This document shows, in pieces, positions 16,231 through 23,930 of a DNA stretch of 27,533 bases. The notes beneath the pieces were generated by a model. That model searched no databases. It was given only the letters and a program-made list of their open reading frames with translations, and had not been told where the DNA came from. The stretch is from positions 1-27,533 of the forward strand of contig JAKQKW010000007.1 of NCBI GenBank assembly GCA_029560455.1. The letters run 5' to 3'. Origin of the DNA: Candidatus Rifleibacteriota bacterium. Its GTDB lineage: Bacteria; Riflebacteria; Ozemobacteria; Ozemobacterales; Ozemobacteraceae. Each line of letters opens with the position of its first letter. Positions within the stretch are counted from its first letter, which is position 1. The position numbers and the translations under genes are program-made.

Positions 16231-16247
16231 AGCATTTACCATGCCAG
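16231..16247 (-). promoter_or_regulatory. Sigma-54 (RpoN) promoter match
   Basis: Minus strand CTGGCATGGTAAATGCT against the consensus YTGGCACGRNNNTTGCW: every defined position agrees except two (T for C at the sixth base after Y, and A for the first T of TTGC). The invariant GG and GC are present with the required 10 bases between them. A dyad CTACTA-ATA-TAGTAG (16218-16232) begins at the -12 element and covers the expected start site. No RpoN-dependent activator gene is in the window. Confidence 0.55.
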
Positions 16248-16278
16248 ATTAATTGATATCTAAAAAATGGCAAATACA

Positions 16279-16305
16279 GCGGTTTTTGCTTTTTCTTTTA
16301 ACCGC
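16279..16305 (-). terminator. Possible weak terminator after trmB
   Basis: On the minus strand GCGGTT (arm 16300-16305) and AACCGC (16279-16284) pair around an A-rich loop 40 bases after the trmB stop. The T-run (TTTTTT) comes only about 12 bases later, so this is a poor match. Confidence 0.3.
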
Positions 16306-16344
16306 GGGCTACGAAATATCGTGTATGGTTTTGAGTTTTCTCTG

Positions 16345-17076
16345 TTATTTCGTGCTATTTAAGCATGCCGCTACATCAGCGGGCTGTTTCCGCTTTTTGG
16401 GTAGAGGCTTGATGACGCGGTCAAGTTTGAAGCGCAGCAGGCAGATTTTCTTGCCCTCGCTGATAAACCGCTTTTCGTAGGTAGTCTGAATCTGCGGCGT
16501 GGCAAGCAGTAATGGCGAATTATAGAGATCGTCGGTGTCGTCGATGATTTCAAGCCCGTTTTCGTTGGCGATGCCACGGGTAAAATCATAGAGACTGAAG
16601 TCGTCAGTTTTGAGACAGACGGTTCCATTTTCACCAAGCACGCCAAGATAGCGGTTGAGAAAGGCCGGCGAAGTCAGGCGTCGGTGCGCCTTGCCGTGAA
16701 ATGGATCAGGAAAGGTGACCCAGATTTCGCTTATCTCACGGTCGAAAATACGGTTAAGCAGCTCTATCTGACTGCGAATAAAACAGGCATTTCTGATTCC
16801 GGCCTGGCGAATAGCCTTGGCACCGAAGTTGAGTCGCGAACCCTTGATGTCGACGCCGATAAAATTTTGTTCAGGAAAAAGCTGTGCCAGGCCAACTGTA
16901 TATTCACCACGCCCACATCCGAGCTCAAGAATGACCGGGTTGCTGTTGCCAAAGTAACCTTCGGCCCAGCGCCCCTTTAATTCGTGGTCTTTGGCAAGAA
17001 GTTCAAGTGCCGGCGGCTCGAAAAGCTCCGGAAAAGTGGCGTTTTCCCTGAATCTGATCAGTTTCTTTTTTCCCAT
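16345..17076 (-). CDS. trmB: tRNA (guanine-N7)-methyltransferase TrmB
   Basis: The 243-residue protein is a class I SAM methyltransferase of the TrmB family, which makes m7G46 in tRNA. Visible motifs are the SAM-binding LELGCGRGEY, the acidic FIGVDIKGSRL, the TrmB signature around VTFPDPFHGKAHRRL (family PDPWPKKRHxKRR) and LKTDDFSLYDF. The C-terminal TTYEKRFISEGK matches the TxYExxFxxxG motif that contacts tRNA. A longer frame starts at 17160 but would run through the hairpin at 17121-17150, which looks like the terminator of the upstream gene, so ATG 17076 is preferred even though its ribosome-binding site is weak. It is a housekeeping gene in an otherwise envelope-related neighbourhood. Confidence 0.9.
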   Translation of the reverse strand: MGKKKLIRFRENATFPELFEPPALELLAKDHELKGRWAEGYFGNSNPVILELGCGRGEYTVGLAQLFPEQNFIGVDIKGSRLNFGAKAIRQAGIRNACFIRSQIELLNRIFDREISEIWVTFPDPFHGKAHRRLTSPAFLNRYLGVLGENGTVCLKTDDFSLYDFTRGIANENGLEIIDDTDDLYNSPLLLATPQIQTTYEKRFISEGKKICLLRFKLDRVIKPLPKKRKQPADVAACLNSTK

Positions 17077-17112
17077 GACCGCAGAGATTAGCGCAAACCC
17101 GCATTTTGCGCA

Positions 17113-17150
17113 ACAAAAATCTGCCCTGCCATTCAGGTCTGGCAGGGCAG
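17113..17150 (-). terminator. Rho-independent terminator of the SH3-NlpC / beta-propeller pair
   Basis: CTGCCCTGCCA (17121-17131) and TGGCAGGGCAG (17140-17150) form a perfect 11-bp stem with an 8-base loop. Read on the minus strand it is followed by ATTTTTG and lies 21 bases past the stop at 17171. Confidence 0.85.
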
Positions 17151-17170
17151 GTTTTGACAATCATGATTGC

Positions 17171-18157
17171 CTACTTGAGGGTCATTACCTCGAGCGTGTC
17201 TGAGGCGATTTTGACCTTGTAAAGTCGGCCATTCGCGTCGACCCAGTCTGGCCGGGTCGGGTCGTAACCGGGGTCGGGGTGAGCTGTCTGCAGTTTGCGT
17301 AAAACTGTGCCGTCAACAGCGAGTGTCAGATAATATCTCGAAGAGGTCGTGTCGTAGATGACATGCAGGCGGTTTTTAGCATCGTAGCCCTGTAGAGCGC
17401 ACCAGATAACCGGCTCGTCATCTCTGATGAACGAGAGGTGTTCGAGCTTGCCGCCAGGCTGTGTGGCCGTGAGAACCTGCCAGACGCCGGCAACCTTTTC
17501 GTCGGCGGCCAGTACCGCAATTCGACTGTCGCGGGCAACGGCAATGCCGATCAGCCCATCGAGGGGCTTGCCGATCGGTCGGCCATCGCGGTTGAGAATG
17601 AAGGTGCGACGCGAAGCCACATCTTCGACATAGATATTGCCATGCTGATCGCTGTGCAGTTGATTGATCTGCTGCCAGCCGGCCGGGCCTGAAAGTGGCA
17701 GAAAAGCACGGGGTGGCGATTTTCGCAGGTCGATTTCAATAATGGCATTATTGGCAGTATCGGCGGCGAGCAGTTTGCCCGGAAACCCTGGGGTAAGATC
17801 GACGAGAACCGGGTCAGTTGCCAGCCCGGCTTCTTTCGCTGTTTTGATCAGGTCGATGACCTTGATCGGGCGACCTTTTGGCGAGAATGCCGTCACCCGG
17901 GCATTCAGCGTGTCACCAGCCCACAGGTTGCCGTTACGGTCGGTTACAAAAGCCATCGGACCCTGGAACGGGCCGTCAAGGACGCCGCCGTTGTCTTCAC
18001 TCAGCCACAAAAGCTGGTTTGGTGTGTCACCCTGTGAAAACGCCAGCCAGCGTGAGAATTCGACATCGGGCAGCTTGACCAGCTCGGTATCAGCGCTGGC
18101 TGAGAGGTTGAAAGCAAAAGCAAACAGCAGTGCAAGAGTTTTAAAGGATCTGATCAT
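17171..18157 (-). CDS. Secreted NHL/SMP-30-like beta-propeller protein
   Basis: The 328-residue protein has a signal peptide (hydrophobic about 6-18, cleavage near SASA|DTE). The mature part is built of repeated beta-propeller blades with NHL-like phrases: GPMAFVTDRNGNLWAGDTLNARV (quoted in part: DRNGNLWAGDTLN), GKLLAADTANNAIIEIDL, SDQHGNIYVEDVASRR and DANGRLYKVKIAS. No catalytic motif is evident, so a binding or scaffolding role outside the cytoplasm is more likely than an enzyme. The start overlaps the stop of the NlpC/P60 gene (ATGA at 18154-18157), so the two are translationally coupled and may act together on the cell wall. Confidence 0.72.
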   Translation of the reverse strand: MIRSFKTLALLFAFAFNLSASADTELVKLPDVEFSRWLAFSQGDTPNQLLWLSEDNGGVLDGPFQGPMAFVTDRNGNLWAGDTLNARVTAFSPKGRPIKVIDLIKTAKEAGLATDPVLVDLTPGFPGKLLAADTANNAIIEIDLRKSPPRAFLPLSGPAGWQQINQLHSDQHGNIYVEDVASRRTFILNRDGRPIGKPLDGLIGIAVARDSRIAVLAADEKVAGVWQVLTATQPGGKLEHLSFIRDDEPVIWCALQGYDAKNRLHVIYDTTSSRYYLTLAVDGTVLRKLQTAHPDPGYDPTRPDWVDANGRLYKVKIASDTLEVMTLK

Positions 18158-19182
18158 TTAGAAAGCTTGTTGAGCATGCTGTCCATGTTCTTGATGCGAT
18201 ATACGCCGGCCCAGCGGGATTTGTAGCGTGAGGGCAGAACTTCGATGCGCACGCCTGAATAGCCGACTTTGCCGGCGATGCGGGTATCTCTGTTGACGCG
18301 GGTCGGGGTTGAGTGGGCGATAATCGGCTGACCTGAAGAGGTGTAGCCCATGAACAGACCGACATGGCCGATGCCGCTGCTACCCGGGTTCATTACGAAA
18401 ACATCACCTGGCTTGATCGAATCGCGCGGGTTCGGTGGCGGAAAGGAAGAAGTAATCTTGTTGGTATACTGATTTTTATAGATCTGGCTTGAAGGATACC
18501 AGCTGTTGGCAGGAAAGACCGGCGGAATGCCAGAAGCCGCCGCCATTTTCTGAATGAACTGACCGACGAAGCCTGAACAGTCGGTTTTCTCGGCATAGCC
18601 GGAAGTTTTTTTGTGGCCGGCGCCGAAGACATAGGCTTTGTTGGCTGAGCAGAACTTTTCGACGATATCGAATACTGCGCTGAAGCGCTTGTTGTCGTAA
18701 CCGAAGCGTGCCGGGTCAAGGGTGCCGTCTGGTACCCCTGTGGTTGGTTTGCCGCCAACGCTGCCGGAATCGTCATTTTCATCAGGCCGGTTGACACGTT
18801 CTTCGCCGATTTCGACGTAGTTACTGTGAACGTAGGCATAGCCGCCGTTATAGTGAATCTTCAACCAGTCGCCCTCTCGGGCTACGATTCGCAGCTTGTC
18901 GCCGTCGTAGAGCTTGCCGATGATTTTTCCCCAGGGGGCAGTGCGAACGTTGAGCCTGGTATTGACGTTGACGTAACCGACGGTGCCCGGCTTGATTTCG
19001 TTTGCGCCTGCTGCGGCCGGTGCCGCGGCTTCAGCTGCGCCAGCGCCGCCGTTGACCGAAGCACTTGATGGAATATTGACTCTTTCGACATTGAATGGGT
19101 TGCTGCTGTCACTGTCGATCCCCATGGCTGAAGCAGCCAGTGGAGTGGCAAAAAGCATCAGGCCCAGAATGAACTTTTTCAT
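18154..19182 (-). CDS. Secreted SH3-domain NlpC/P60 peptidoglycan peptidase
   Basis: The 342-residue exported protein combines a signal peptide (about 1-19), an Ala/Gly-rich linker, a bacterial SH3 domain (about 68-125: GYVNVNTRLNVRTAPWG, GDKLRIVAREGDWLKIHYNG split here as WLKIHY, AYVHSNYV) and an NlpC/P60 peptidase domain (about 165-335). Catalytic residues are C202 in KTDCSGFV, H273 in GIGHVGLFMG and H290 in IIAHST. Such enzymes cleave D-Glu to diamino-acid bonds in peptidoglycan stems. ATG 19182 follows a strong GGGAGGT; the longer frame from 19206 is not needed. It is immediately followed by the beta-propeller gene. Confidence 0.9.
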   Translation of the reverse strand: MKKFILGLMLFATPLAASAMGIDSDSSNPFNVERVNIPSSASVNGGAGAAEAAAPAAAGANEIKPGTVGYVNVNTRLNVRTAPWGKIIGKLYDGDKLRIVAREGDWLKIHYNGGYAYVHSNYVEIGEERVNRPDENDDSGSVGGKPTTGVPDGTLDPARFGYDNKRFSAVFDIVEKFCSANKAYVFGAGHKKTSGYAEKTDCSGFVGQFIQKMAAASGIPPVFPANSWYPSSQIYKNQYTNKITSSFPPPNPRDSIKPGDVFVMNPGSSGIGHVGLFMGYTSSGQPIIAHSTPTRVNRDTRIAGKVGYSGVRIEVLPSRYKSRWAGVYRIKNMDSMLNKLSK

Positions 19183-19304
19183 TTTTATACCTCCCGGGGT
19201 ACACAACTCCGGCTAAGAAAACACTACACTGATAACTATACAGATAATCATAACAAAAGTTTTTTTAATCCGGGAGTGGAAAAATTATTAAACCACTTTT
19301 GTGC

Positions 19305-20453
19305 TTAAACCATCTTGATGTCAATCAGTCTGCCTTCGACGGTCAGCTTTTCTGCCAGAAGTTCGACGATCTTTTGACGCGGAATGATGCCCTGCTGCCG
19401 GAAGGCAATATCGCCGTGTCCGGCGTTTTTTGCCGCCCCGACGATGAAATTGATGCGGTCAGCGTCGATGATTGCGTCATAAAAGCGGGTTACTGAAGAG
19501 TCGGGCTCGAAATAAATCGGGTCGGCATCGAGAATGTTGTAGAGCTGGTTGAGCGTCACGGCACCTTCGGTGACCAGATCGATACCTTCGATGCTGTAGC
19601 CGGGGGGGGCGATCATGCTGGTATCGGCAGTATTAATCTTGAGTTCGCGGCCAAGGTGCTTTGCGACAATCTGGGCTGTGGTCGCTCCGGCGACAATTCT
19701 GGTGCCGGGCAGTGCAAGAAAGTCTTCGATAACCTTGCGGTCATCGCCGCTCTGGGCCGGTGGCCCGGTAAAAATGTTCACTACTTTGCCCCGGCGGCAG
19801 AAGGCGCTGAGAACCGTACAGTCGTCACCGCATGGGGTTCCCCAGAGTTCGCGGGCATGCTGATGAATGCGCTGATAAAGCTTTTTCTTTTTTTCGCCGG
19901 CTACCAGACTGTCGTTAACAAAGCGGCAGATTTCGTTGATGTTCCAGCCAAGGCGGGTCTTGCCGCCGATTCCGGCCAGGGTGATGCCGTCAGAAAACAG
20001 CAGCAGACCCTCGCCCGGTTCGAGGAACAGGTTGCTTTCGCTGATTACCTCGCGTTCGAGAGTAAAGTTACGTCGGGGTAGAATTGCGGCCGAATGGCGG
20101 CCGATAAAAATTGCCTCCGGCATTTCGTAGGCAAGGATCGTCGCTTCACCGTTGTTGAGAATGCGTATCACCGAAAAGACTGCGTAGGGCATGTCACTGC
20201 CGCGCGATTCATGCATGGTTTTTACCAGCGAAGAAAAGGCGCGCCGCAATGAAAAACCAGATTCAAGAAGCTTTTCGAGCCTCGAACAGGCCATGTTGGC
20301 GTAGATATTGGCCTTTATGCCCGAACCAACACCGTCAACGAGCAGAATCACCGTTGCTTCAGGAGTTCTGAACGAATTTACTGCATCGCCGCAGATTCCA
20401 CCGGTCTTTTTGGGGGTTTGTGCAATATCTATTTCGACGTGAATATATCCCAT
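19305..20453 (-). CDS. SpoIIE-type PP2C phosphatase linked to [FeFe] hydrogenases (copy 2)
   Basis: A 382-residue soluble protein phosphatase. The SpoIIE/PP2C metal sites are present: GGICGD (to D23), LVDGVGSGIKAN (D40), FSDGITLAG (D155) and GDDCTV (D210/D211). There is no sensor or membrane domain at the N-terminus. After about residue 225 comes an extra domain (TGPP at 229-232, AGATTAQIVAK at 255-265, EGIDLVTEGAVTL at 289-301, FIVGAAKN near 335) shared with the phosphatase at 23931-25130 but not part of ordinary SpoIIE proteins. It presumably dephosphorylates a Ser/Thr target in response to the hydrogenase-PAS sensor; no substrate gene is visible. The start overlaps the hydrogenase gene by 25 bases. 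It is the last gene of the operon. Confidence 0.85.
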   Translation of the reverse strand: MGYIHVEIDIAQTPKKTGGICGDAVNSFRTPEATVILLVDGVGSGIKANIYANMACSRLEKLLESGFSLRRAFSSLVKTMHESRGSDMPYAVFSVIRILNNGEATILAYEMPEAIFIGRHSAAILPRRNFTLEREVISESNLFLEPGEGLLLFSDGITLAGIGGKTRLGWNINEICRFVNDSLVAGEKKKKLYQRIHQHARELWGTPCGDDCTVLSAFCRRGKVVNIFTGPPAQSGDDRKVIEDFLALPGTRIVAGATTAQIVAKHLGRELKINTADTSMIAPPGYSIEGIDLVTEGAVTLNQLYNILDADPIYFEPDSSVTRFYDAIIDADRINFIVGAAKNAGHGDIAFRQQGIIPRQKIVELLAEKLTVEGRLIDIKMV

Positions 20454-22201
20454 TCCGGGCCCTTTCTGCGGTTTTCGCCCTCGTCTTCACTTTCGGTGAG
20501 CTTGAGAAGATTTTCGATGATGCTTTCGCCCTGCGCGGTGCTTTCGCCAAGGTATTTTGCCATCTGCTGCGCCATTTTGACCTGATGCTCAAGCATTTCT
20601 CTGGCCTGCTGAATCGTTTTAGAACGAATTCTCGCTAGCTCTTCGATGCTCTGCCGGCTGCCGGTGATGTTGACAAATATACCGACAAGCTGATTCTCGA
20701 TTTCGAGCTGATAAATGATCTGGTGTACGATCAGGTTGTAGCGCTGATGCTTGGTTGTCTGCTCGATCAGATTCTCACTGCCGGTCAGAACCTTTTCAAA
20801 TGGCTCGGGGTCGATAAGATACGAGATGTGTTTGCCGAGAACCGCTTCAGAACAAAGAAACATTTTGCGGAAAGCCGGGTTCATGCTGAGAATGGTCAGC
20901 TTGTCATCGAGCATGACGATGCCATTCGGGCTGGTCTCGATGATGCGGTCAGTGCGCTGTTCGGCCAGGCGCCGCATATAGGGTATACACATGTCGATTT
21001 CGGCAAACCCCCTGATGACGGCGATTGCCTTGTCGCGGCATGAATCGTAACCGCAGGCCCCGCAGTTCAGTTCGTCAGTCGGGCTGGTTTTGCCGGTGGC
21101 GGCAAGAACCCTGTTTATTGCCTCTTCGGTAATCTCGACTGTTTCTTCTGGCGCTTTTTCGGGTTTGTAAGAGGCGTCGACAACTTCGTCAGCCTCATGC
21201 TTGACTGTCTCTGAGCCAGGATGCTGCTCAGCAAAGTCGATAACTTCGCGCCGGTTTTCGAAAAGCTGACTGTTTTCGGGTGCTCCCGGCCCATTAATGC
21301 AGCCCTGAGAGCAGAACAGCGGTTCAACGAACATTTTAACCCGTGATTTTTCGATGACTTCTAGAATTTTGCGAAACTCAGCGTGGCCACTGACTGCGAC
21401 GATATCGCCGATCAGACTGTCAGACCCCATGCTGGCGGTACGTGTCAGACCGCCGGGCAAGGGAAAAAAGCGGGCCTGACCATCGGGCTGGTCATCGAAC
21501 GGGCTCTCTTCAAGCCGGTCAAGTCTGATGTTTTCGCGTTCAAACCATTCGGTAAGCTCGCGAAAGGTCAGGGCGCAGTCGATTTTCTGCAGGCCTTCAC
21601 TGCTGTCCGCTTCCTGCTTTTTGGCTATACATGGGCCAATAAAGACAACGCGCGCCCCTTCGCCGATTTTTTTTCTGATGATGGCAGCATGGGCCAGCAT
21701 TGGTGAAGCTACCGGCAGCAGATTGTCAGTCAGTTCCGGTACGTATTTTCTGATAAAGCTCACCGCCGCCGGGCAGGCGGTGCAGATTGAACTGCGGTCG
21801 ACGAACTTTTTCTTGAGACTGGCCATGGCAACCGGGTGGGCTCCGATAGATGTTTCTGAAACATGTGCGAAGCCAAGCTTGCGCAGCGCCGATGGCAGCC
21901 GCTGTCGCTCTGATTTCGTGAAGAACGCTGCAAACGACGGGGCCAGGCTGACTGCAACCGGAAACGGTTCTTTTAGCAATCTGATAGCCTTTTCCAGATC
22001 GTTGCGGTACTGTTTGGCGCCCTGCGGGCATTCTTTTATGCATGTGCCGCAGGCAATGCACTTTTCGGGATCGACGCTGGCCTGACCGTTGATCATGCGT
22101 ATCGCTTTGACCGGGCACTGGCGCAGGCATCGGTAACAGTCACGGCATTGCGCCTTGTTGGTGAAGACTACCGGGCTGATATTGTGTTCGAGACTGTCCA
22201 T
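20429..22201 (-). CDS. Sensory-type [FeFe] hydrogenase with PAS domain (HydS/group C, copy 2)
   Basis: A 590-residue cytoplasmic iron-sulfur protein. Domains in order: two [4Fe-4S] ferredoxin motifs (C19/22/25/29 and C48/51/54/58); an H-cluster domain (about 70-310) with L1 CTACP (C143), L2 GPCIAKKQE (C191) and L3 EPLFCSQGC (C297, C301); a further [4Fe-4S] motif (C380/C383/C388/C405); a PAS domain (about 411-530); and a C-terminal helix. All four H-cluster cysteines remain, but the proton-relay Cys of TSCCP is Ala142 and the L3 Met is Phe. This matches putative sensory enzymes such as HydS rather than a fast catalyst. The start is coupled to the upstream hydrogenase by TGATG, and the 3' end overlaps the phosphatase. 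Confidence 0.88.
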   Translation of the reverse strand: MDSLEHNISPVVFTNKAQCRDCYRCLRQCPVKAIRMINGQASVDPEKCIACGTCIKECPQGAKQYRNDLEKAIRLLKEPFPVAVSLAPSFAAFFTKSERQRLPSALRKLGFAHVSETSIGAHPVAMASLKKKFVDRSSICTACPAAVSFIRKYVPELTDNLLPVASPMLAHAAIIRKKIGEGARVVFIGPCIAKKQEADSSEGLQKIDCALTFRELTEWFERENIRLDRLEESPFDDQPDGQARFFPLPGGLTRTASMGSDSLIGDIVAVSGHAEFRKILEVIEKSRVKMFVEPLFCSQGCINGPGAPENSQLFENRREVIDFAEQHPGSETVKHEADEVVDASYKPEKAPEETVEITEEAINRVLAATGKTSPTDELNCGACGYDSCRDKAIAVIRGFAEIDMCIPYMRRLAEQRTDRIIETSPNGIVMLDDKLTILSMNPAFRKMFLCSEAVLGKHISYLIDPEPFEKVLTGSENLIEQTTKHQRYNLIVHQIIYQLEIENQLVGIFVNITGSRQSIEELARIRSKTIQQAREMLEHQVKMAQQMAKYLGESTAQGESIIENLLKLTESEDEGENRRKGPEWDIFTSK

Positions 22202-23649
22202 CAGGGGTGTTCCTTGAGCATTTTTTCGAGAAAGCGCCGCGCCACGACCGGGTTGCTGATTACCCCGGGGCCGTGCAGACAGCCGCCTTCGCAGGTCATA
22301 ACTTCTATGAAAGTAGTGTTTTTTACAACCTTGTCAACCACCTTGAGGGTTGCAAATGCCTTTTTATCAAGACCGTTGAAGAGTTTTTCTTCAGCTTTAA
22401 CGCCATGGCCGGCTGCTGCTGCAACAACTGCACCGGCAACTCCCCCGGAAATAGCGAATTTGCGGCCGGTTGCAGTTGCTATCTGGTCGGGCGCACTTTC
22501 TTCGCATTCGAGAACATCGATGCCGGCTGCAACAAGAATTGAACCAAGTTCTTCAAAAGTGAGAACATTCTCGACATGCTTGCTGGCGCGTGCTTCGGCG
22601 CGCTTGGCAACGCATGGGCCGATGAATACACGTTTGGCGCCCGGCCATTTCTGGCCGGCCCATTCGCCGGTAAGCTGCATCGGGCTTGGAGTGTCGGAAA
22701 CGAGAGGTTTGATGTTGCTGATATGCTTATTTACAGCCTCAACATAGGCCGGGCAGCATGAAGATGTCATGCAGGTGTTGCCATGCCCGACCCGTTCGAT
22801 GAATTCGGCGGTTTCTTTTTCGGCGGTCAGATCTGCTCCATAAGCCACTTCTACCACATGGTCGAAGCCGAGTTTTTTCAAAGCTGTGACAACTTTGCCG
22901 AGTTCAGTATTGAATTGCCCGACGATAGCGGGTGCGATCATGGCGATGGTTTTGCAGGCCGGGTTGAGAACTACCCGAAGGACATCGAACATTTCTGAGC
23001 GTTCCATGACCGCACCGAACGGGCAGGCCTGCTGACAGCGGCCACAATGAATACATTTGTTTTCGTCGATTTTTTCCTTGCCGCGTTCGTCCTGAGTTAT
23101 GGCATTGACCGGGCAGGCCTCTTCACACGGAATCGGCTGGTAAATGATCGAATGATAAGGGCAGGCTTTGGCGCAGATGCCGCAGCTGACACAGATCTTT
23201 TCATCGATGACCGCGTGCCCGTTTTCGATATGAATGGCATTTTTCGGACAGTTCATGATGCACTGTCTGGCGACGCAGCCGCGGCAGGCGTTGGTGACCC
23301 GGTAATTGGCCCTGACGCATGAGCTGCAGGCTTCGTCGATAACGGTAAGTATCTTGTCGTCGAGGCGTTCAGCGCCTTTCTGTTCAGCTTCAGCAACATA
23401 ACTGGCGAGGGTGCGAATCTCGTCTTCGGGTTTCTCGTTTTCGACTGCGAAGCCAAGCAGAGCCATCAGGCGATAGCGCAGCACGGCGCGGTCATGATGA
23501 ATGCAGCAGCGCACCGATGCCGACTCGCGTGGGGCCTGCTGCAGCGGAATATAGTCAACCTGAGTGCCGAGGGTGCCGGCAAACATCATTCTTGCCAGTC
23601 TCACCATGAGCTGGCGTTTGATCAGGGCCGCATTGTTGATGTATGTCAT
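22201..23649 (-). CDS. Group B-type [FeFe] hydrogenase, catalytic
   Basis: A 482-residue monomeric-type [FeFe] hydrogenase. The N-terminal half holds many cysteines: CSSC (108-111), the group B-like CRGCVARQCIMNCP (122-135), then CVSCGICAKACP, CEEACP and CIHCGRCQQACP, enough for several [4Fe-4S] clusters. The H-cluster motifs are complete: L1 TSSCCP (relay C298, ligand C299), L2 GPCVAKRAE (C346, K349) and L3 EVMTCEGGC (E449, M451, C453, C457). It should oxidise or produce H2 with a ferredoxin-like partner. AAAGGAAA precedes ATG 23649. It is the only hydrogenase in the operon with an intact proton-relay cysteine. It needs HydEFG maturases, which are not in the window. Confidence 0.9.
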   Translation of the reverse strand: MTYINNAALIKRQLMVRLARMMFAGTLGTQVDYIPLQQAPRESASVRCCIHHDRAVLRYRLMALLGFAVENEKPEDEIRTLASYVAEAEQKGAERLDDKILTVIDEACSSCVRANYRVTNACRGCVARQCIMNCPKNAIHIENGHAVIDEKICVSCGICAKACPYHSIIYQPIPCEEACPVNAITQDERGKEKIDENKCIHCGRCQQACPFGAVMERSEMFDVLRVVLNPACKTIAMIAPAIVGQFNTELGKVVTALKKLGFDHVVEVAYGADLTAEKETAEFIERVGHGNTCMTSSCCPAYVEAVNKHISNIKPLVSDTPSPMQLTGEWAGQKWPGAKRVFIGPCVAKRAEARASKHVENVLTFEELGSILVAAGIDVLECEESAPDQIATATGRKFAISGGVAGAVVAAAAGHGVKAEEKLFNGLDKKAFATLKVVDKVVKNTTFIEVMTCEGGCLHGPGVISNPVVARRFLEKMLKEHP

Positions 23650-23669
23650 ACGAGTTTCCTTTGCCTGAT

Positions 23670-23918
23670 TCAGTGCTTACGCAGGTAATCCACGATTTTG
23701 GCGATCGAGGCTGATTCCATCAGATAATCATTGATTTTTACGAACGGCGGCTGGCCGCTGCCGCCCTGCCGACAGGCCTGCAGACAGGCTGAACCGACTA
23801 TCTCGACCTGGTCTCTGAATTCGGCCGGCATCAGGTCTTCCAGCATCATCAGCTGGGCGCCACCCAGCACATAGCAGGCTGTTCCCGAACAGATGGTGAT
23901 TTTGAACTTCTTGCTCAT
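23670..23918 (-). CDS. Small thioredoxin-like [2Fe-2S] ferredoxin (copy 2)
   Basis: The 82-residue protein has the C-x4-C ... C-x3-C pattern of NuoE/HndA-type thioredoxin-fold [2Fe-2S] proteins: C10, C15, C45, C49. It is shorter than NuoE because the N-terminal helical bundle is missing. It likely passes electrons to or from the adjacent hydrogenases. CGGAG lies upstream of ATG 23918, which is 12 bases past the preceding phosphatase gene; the hydrogenase follows 20 bases later. Confidence 0.88.
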   Translation of the reverse strand: MSKKFKITICSGTACYVLGGAQLMMLEDLMPAEFRDQVEIVGSACLQACRQGGSGQPPFVKINDYLMESASIAKIVDYLRKH

Positions 23919-23930
23919 TTCATGACTCCG

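Larger units (their letters stand above)
15633..16344. other. 712-base gap without a convincing protein gene
   Basis: The stretch lies between the plus-strand envelope operon and the 3' end of trmB on the minus strand. I see no protein with a credible start. It holds three minus-strand signals listed separately: a sigma-54 promoter match at 16231-16247, a terminated structured transcript candidate (16036-16221) and a multi-stem block with a second terminator (15747-15840). A minus-strand frame ending at 15855 has genome-like codons over its last 45 residues, but its only starts lie upstream of the 16036-16071 terminator. Confidence 0.6.

Noticed and set aside
15747..16250. tmRNA, SRP RNA, RNase P RNA or 6S RNA in the gap after trmB
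   Set aside because: I looked for a tRNA-like acceptor with CCA and an Ala-rich tag, the GGAAGG-type SRP loop and RNase P conserved blocks, and found none.
17077..17160. N-terminal extension of TrmB with a CCAKC motif
   Set aside because: It would be encoded across the 11-bp terminator hairpin at 17121-17150; the family start fits ATG 17076.
19276..19298. AGTGG/CCACT stem as a terminator for the hydrogenase operon
   Set aside because: The stem is only 5 bp, and on the minus strand it is followed by CCCGG rather than a T-run. I see no clear terminator after 19305.
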